Source: an uncultured Peptococcaceae bacterium
Lineage (GTDB): Bacteria > Bacillota > Peptococcia > Peptococcales > Peptococcaceae
Length of the DNA stretch: 14,948 nucleotides
Reading direction: 5' to 3'
Assembly: GCA_902496505.1 (NCBI GenBank)
Contig: CABVBB010000009.1
Span: 1-14,948 of the forward strand
Positions 13,804 to 14,948 of the stretch are shown in pieces. Within the stretch, counting starts at the first letter, position 1, and the number at the start of each line of letters is the position of its first letter. Under the pieces are notes generated by a model. It saw only the letters and a list, made by a program, of their open reading frames with translations, was not told the DNA's origin and made no database searches. A program made the position numbers and the translations under genes.

Positions 13804-14760
13804 ATGACAGTTGGCATCAAGCAGCTCAACAATATGTTCCGCGATTTCAAAGTAGCAGAGGACGTCGCCAAGATGGTAGAAATGCGGCGTTTTGCAGTGG
13901 AATTCACTGTCTATGGCAGTCTGTTTTTGGAGCAAGGCCAGCGGCGCTATATCATCAGCAGCGACAAAAATCAGATCCACGATCATGCCCAGCAGAGAGC
14001 GCATCTAGAGCAGTATTTGCTGCCTATCATGAAGCATACCAAGATGACCACTGTGCCTGCTGGCTGCGAAGAGGATATCGCACAGTTAGTCAAGCTCGAG
14101 CTGGCCTGTAAGCTGCGGGAAAGTTATTCACCGGAATTTTTGCTGGGATTCGATCGATTGGCCCAGACGCCAGCTGAGGACAGTGCTGCCAGCATATTGG
14201 ATGAGTTGGCTGACCGTATGCAGGGGTTGTACCGGCCGGATAATCTGCTGCTGTTTATAGGGCTCATGGATCGCGCCTTGGTGCGCAAATGTCTGCGCCG
14301 CGAGACCAGCGTCCGCTATGAAGAGTGGCTGGCGCAGGAAGGGCAGGAGATGGCCAATGATCCCATGCCCAGAGACCGCTTCCATAAAACCCTCTATGGC
14401 TTAGCCAGCCACAAAGCGCAGGGCCCCATCAAGGTGTACTACAACGCCGAAAAAAGCAAGATGATCGATAAAAAAGCCCAGCTGACGGCACAAGGGCAGC
14501 TGACCACGCCGCTCTACGCTAAAACCTATTGGTACAATTACGATAGGACCCTAGGGGATGTGCGCAGGGAATTTGAACAGTATTTGCAGGAGCTTTTTGA
14601 CGAGACGTATTTCACTTATTTGGCTCGCATCGAAGCGCTGCCCAGCGTGATCGATCCAGCCAGTTTTGACGCTCTGCTGCAAAAATGTCAGCAGGAGGGC
14701 GACACCTCTGCCTGCGAAGCCCTGCGCGACTACCAAGTGCGCTGGGGCGTACATTTCTGA
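13804..14760 (+). CDS. Hypothetical protein, third gene of the zinc-ribbon/ABC operon
   Basis: I do not recognise this 318-residue protein. The start is secure: AAAGGAGG at 13788-13795, eight bases before ATG13804, and only 27 bases after the ABC ATPase stop. It has no signal peptide or membrane segment and is rich in helix, with many charged and aromatic residues. Recognisable stretches include RYIISSDKNQIHDHAQQRAH (about 48-67), SYSPEFLLGFDRLAQTP and, near the end, REFEQYLQELFDETYFTY. There is no nuclease, protease or nucleotide-binding motif that I can see. Its tight spacing behind the ABC ATPase suggests that the three products act together. Confidence 0.87.
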   Translation: MTVGIKQLNNMFRDFKVAEDVAKMVEMRRFAVEFTVYGSLFLEQGQRRYIISSDKNQIHDHAQQRAHLEQYLLPIMKHTKMTTVPAGCEEDIAQLVKLELACKLRESYSPEFLLGFDRLAQTPAEDSAASILDELADRMQGLYRPDNLLLFIGLMDRALVRKCLRRETSVRYEEWLAQEGQEMANDPMPRDRFHKTLYGLASHKAQGPIKVYYNAEKSKMIDKKAQLTAQGQLTTPLYAKTYWYNYDRTLGDVRREFEQYLQELFDETYFTYLARIEALPSVIDPASFDALLQKCQQEGDTSACEALRDYQVRWGVHF

Positions 14761-14782
14761 ATAAAAACATCCGAACATATGC

Positions 14783-14811
14783 TTGCTTTTTGCGTTTCGT
14801 TGTGCTATATT
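14783..14811 (+). promoter_or_regulatory. Strong sigma-A promoter with extended -10
   Basis: TTGCTT (14783-14788), a 17-base spacer, and TGTGC joined to TATATT (14806-14811). Transcription would start near 14818. The element lies after the stop of the preceding gene and points at the terminator at 14846-14883. Confidence 0.6.
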
Positions 14812-14817
14812 AAAAAT

Positions 14818-14883
14818 ATCTTTCGGGATAAACGATAGCAAGCAGCAGGCCGACCTTGGATAAAAAGGCTGGCCTGTTTTTTT
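14818..14883 (+). ncRNA. Candidate short transcript (small RNA or attenuated leader)
   Basis: The interval runs from the predicted start of the promoter at 14783-14811 to the T tract of the following terminator, about 66 bases, and holds no open reading frame of note. A small 5' hairpin (TATC 14817-14820 with GATA 14827-14830) precedes the terminator stem. It may be a small RNA, or a leader whose gene lies beyond the window. Confidence 0.25.
14846..14883 (+). terminator. Intrinsic terminator
   Basis: CAGGCC (14846-14851) pairs with GGCCTG (14871-14876), and inside it CCTT (14854-14857) pairs with AAGG (14865-14868), separated by 2-base internal loops. Seven Ts follow. It can end both the operon from 12497 and the short transcript from the nearby promoter. 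Confidence 0.85.
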
Positions 14884-14948
14884 ATCCCCCAAAGTTACTA
14901 TTCACAGCCGATTTAAGGCGCATAAAGATAAAAATTTGGGACGAACAA

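Noticed and set aside
1..14948. Search for CRISPR arrays, insertion-sequence ends, tRNA or rRNA genes and known riboswitch cores
   Set aside because: I saw no regularly spaced direct repeats, no transposase-like frame with flanking inverted repeats, no cloverleaf and no conserved riboswitch core by eye. Weak or degenerate examples could be missed.

Overview
The window looks like chromosomal DNA from an anaerobic-type Bacillota (Firmicutes); Negativicutes or a Peptococcaceae-like Clostridia are possible, but the sequence alone does not settle the genus. The evidence is strong Shine-Dalgarno sequences before nearly every gene, classic sigma-A promoters with TGTGC-type extended -10 boxes, U-tract hairpin terminators, an ECF sigma factor paired with a DUF4179-type anti-sigma protein, a CarD-family RNA polymerase regulator and a YebC-family protein. 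I see no phage genes, transposases, CRISPR arrays, tRNA or rRNA.

Layout. (1) 3-1451: the 3' part of a gene with a DUF2185/Imm33-like N-terminal domain, closed by a hairpin terminator. (2) 1530-3517: an ECF sigma factor and its membrane-anchored anti-sigma factor, with a candidate self-recognised promoter upstream and a strong terminator downstream. (3) 3522-5200, minus strand: carD with a structured leader and an apparently frameshifted small gene behind it, preceded by yebC, which has its own promoter and terminator. (4) 5253-6540: a single gene of unknown function. (5) 6560-8574: two tandem, clearly paralogous LysR regulators ending in a terminator. (6) 8608-10976: a gap of about 300 bases with several inverted repeats, then an alkaline-phosphatase-superfamily phosphodiesterase and, after a large hairpin, an SLC13/DASS-type anion transporter. 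(7) 12436-14760: a hairpin, then a compact operon of a zinc-ribbon protein, a stand-alone ABC ATPase and a protein of unknown function. (8) 14783-14883: a strong promoter followed within about 70 bases by a terminator, which looks like a small RNA or an attenuated leader.

How the parts may work together. The ECF/anti-sigma pair is a self-contained envelope-signal module. CarD acts on RNA polymerase and YebC acts in translation or transcription, so the minus-strand block concerns core gene expression. The tandem LysR genes lie directly upstream of the phosphodiesterase and transporter. The simplest reading is a regulated locus that cleaves a phospho- or sulfo-ester and moves an organic anion, but the substrate cannot be read from the sequence. 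The zinc-ribbon/ABC-ATPase/unknown operon has no membrane partner and is the least explained gene set here. No feature proves a wholly new system. The best candidates for something undescribed are that operon, the carD leader and the terminal small transcript.
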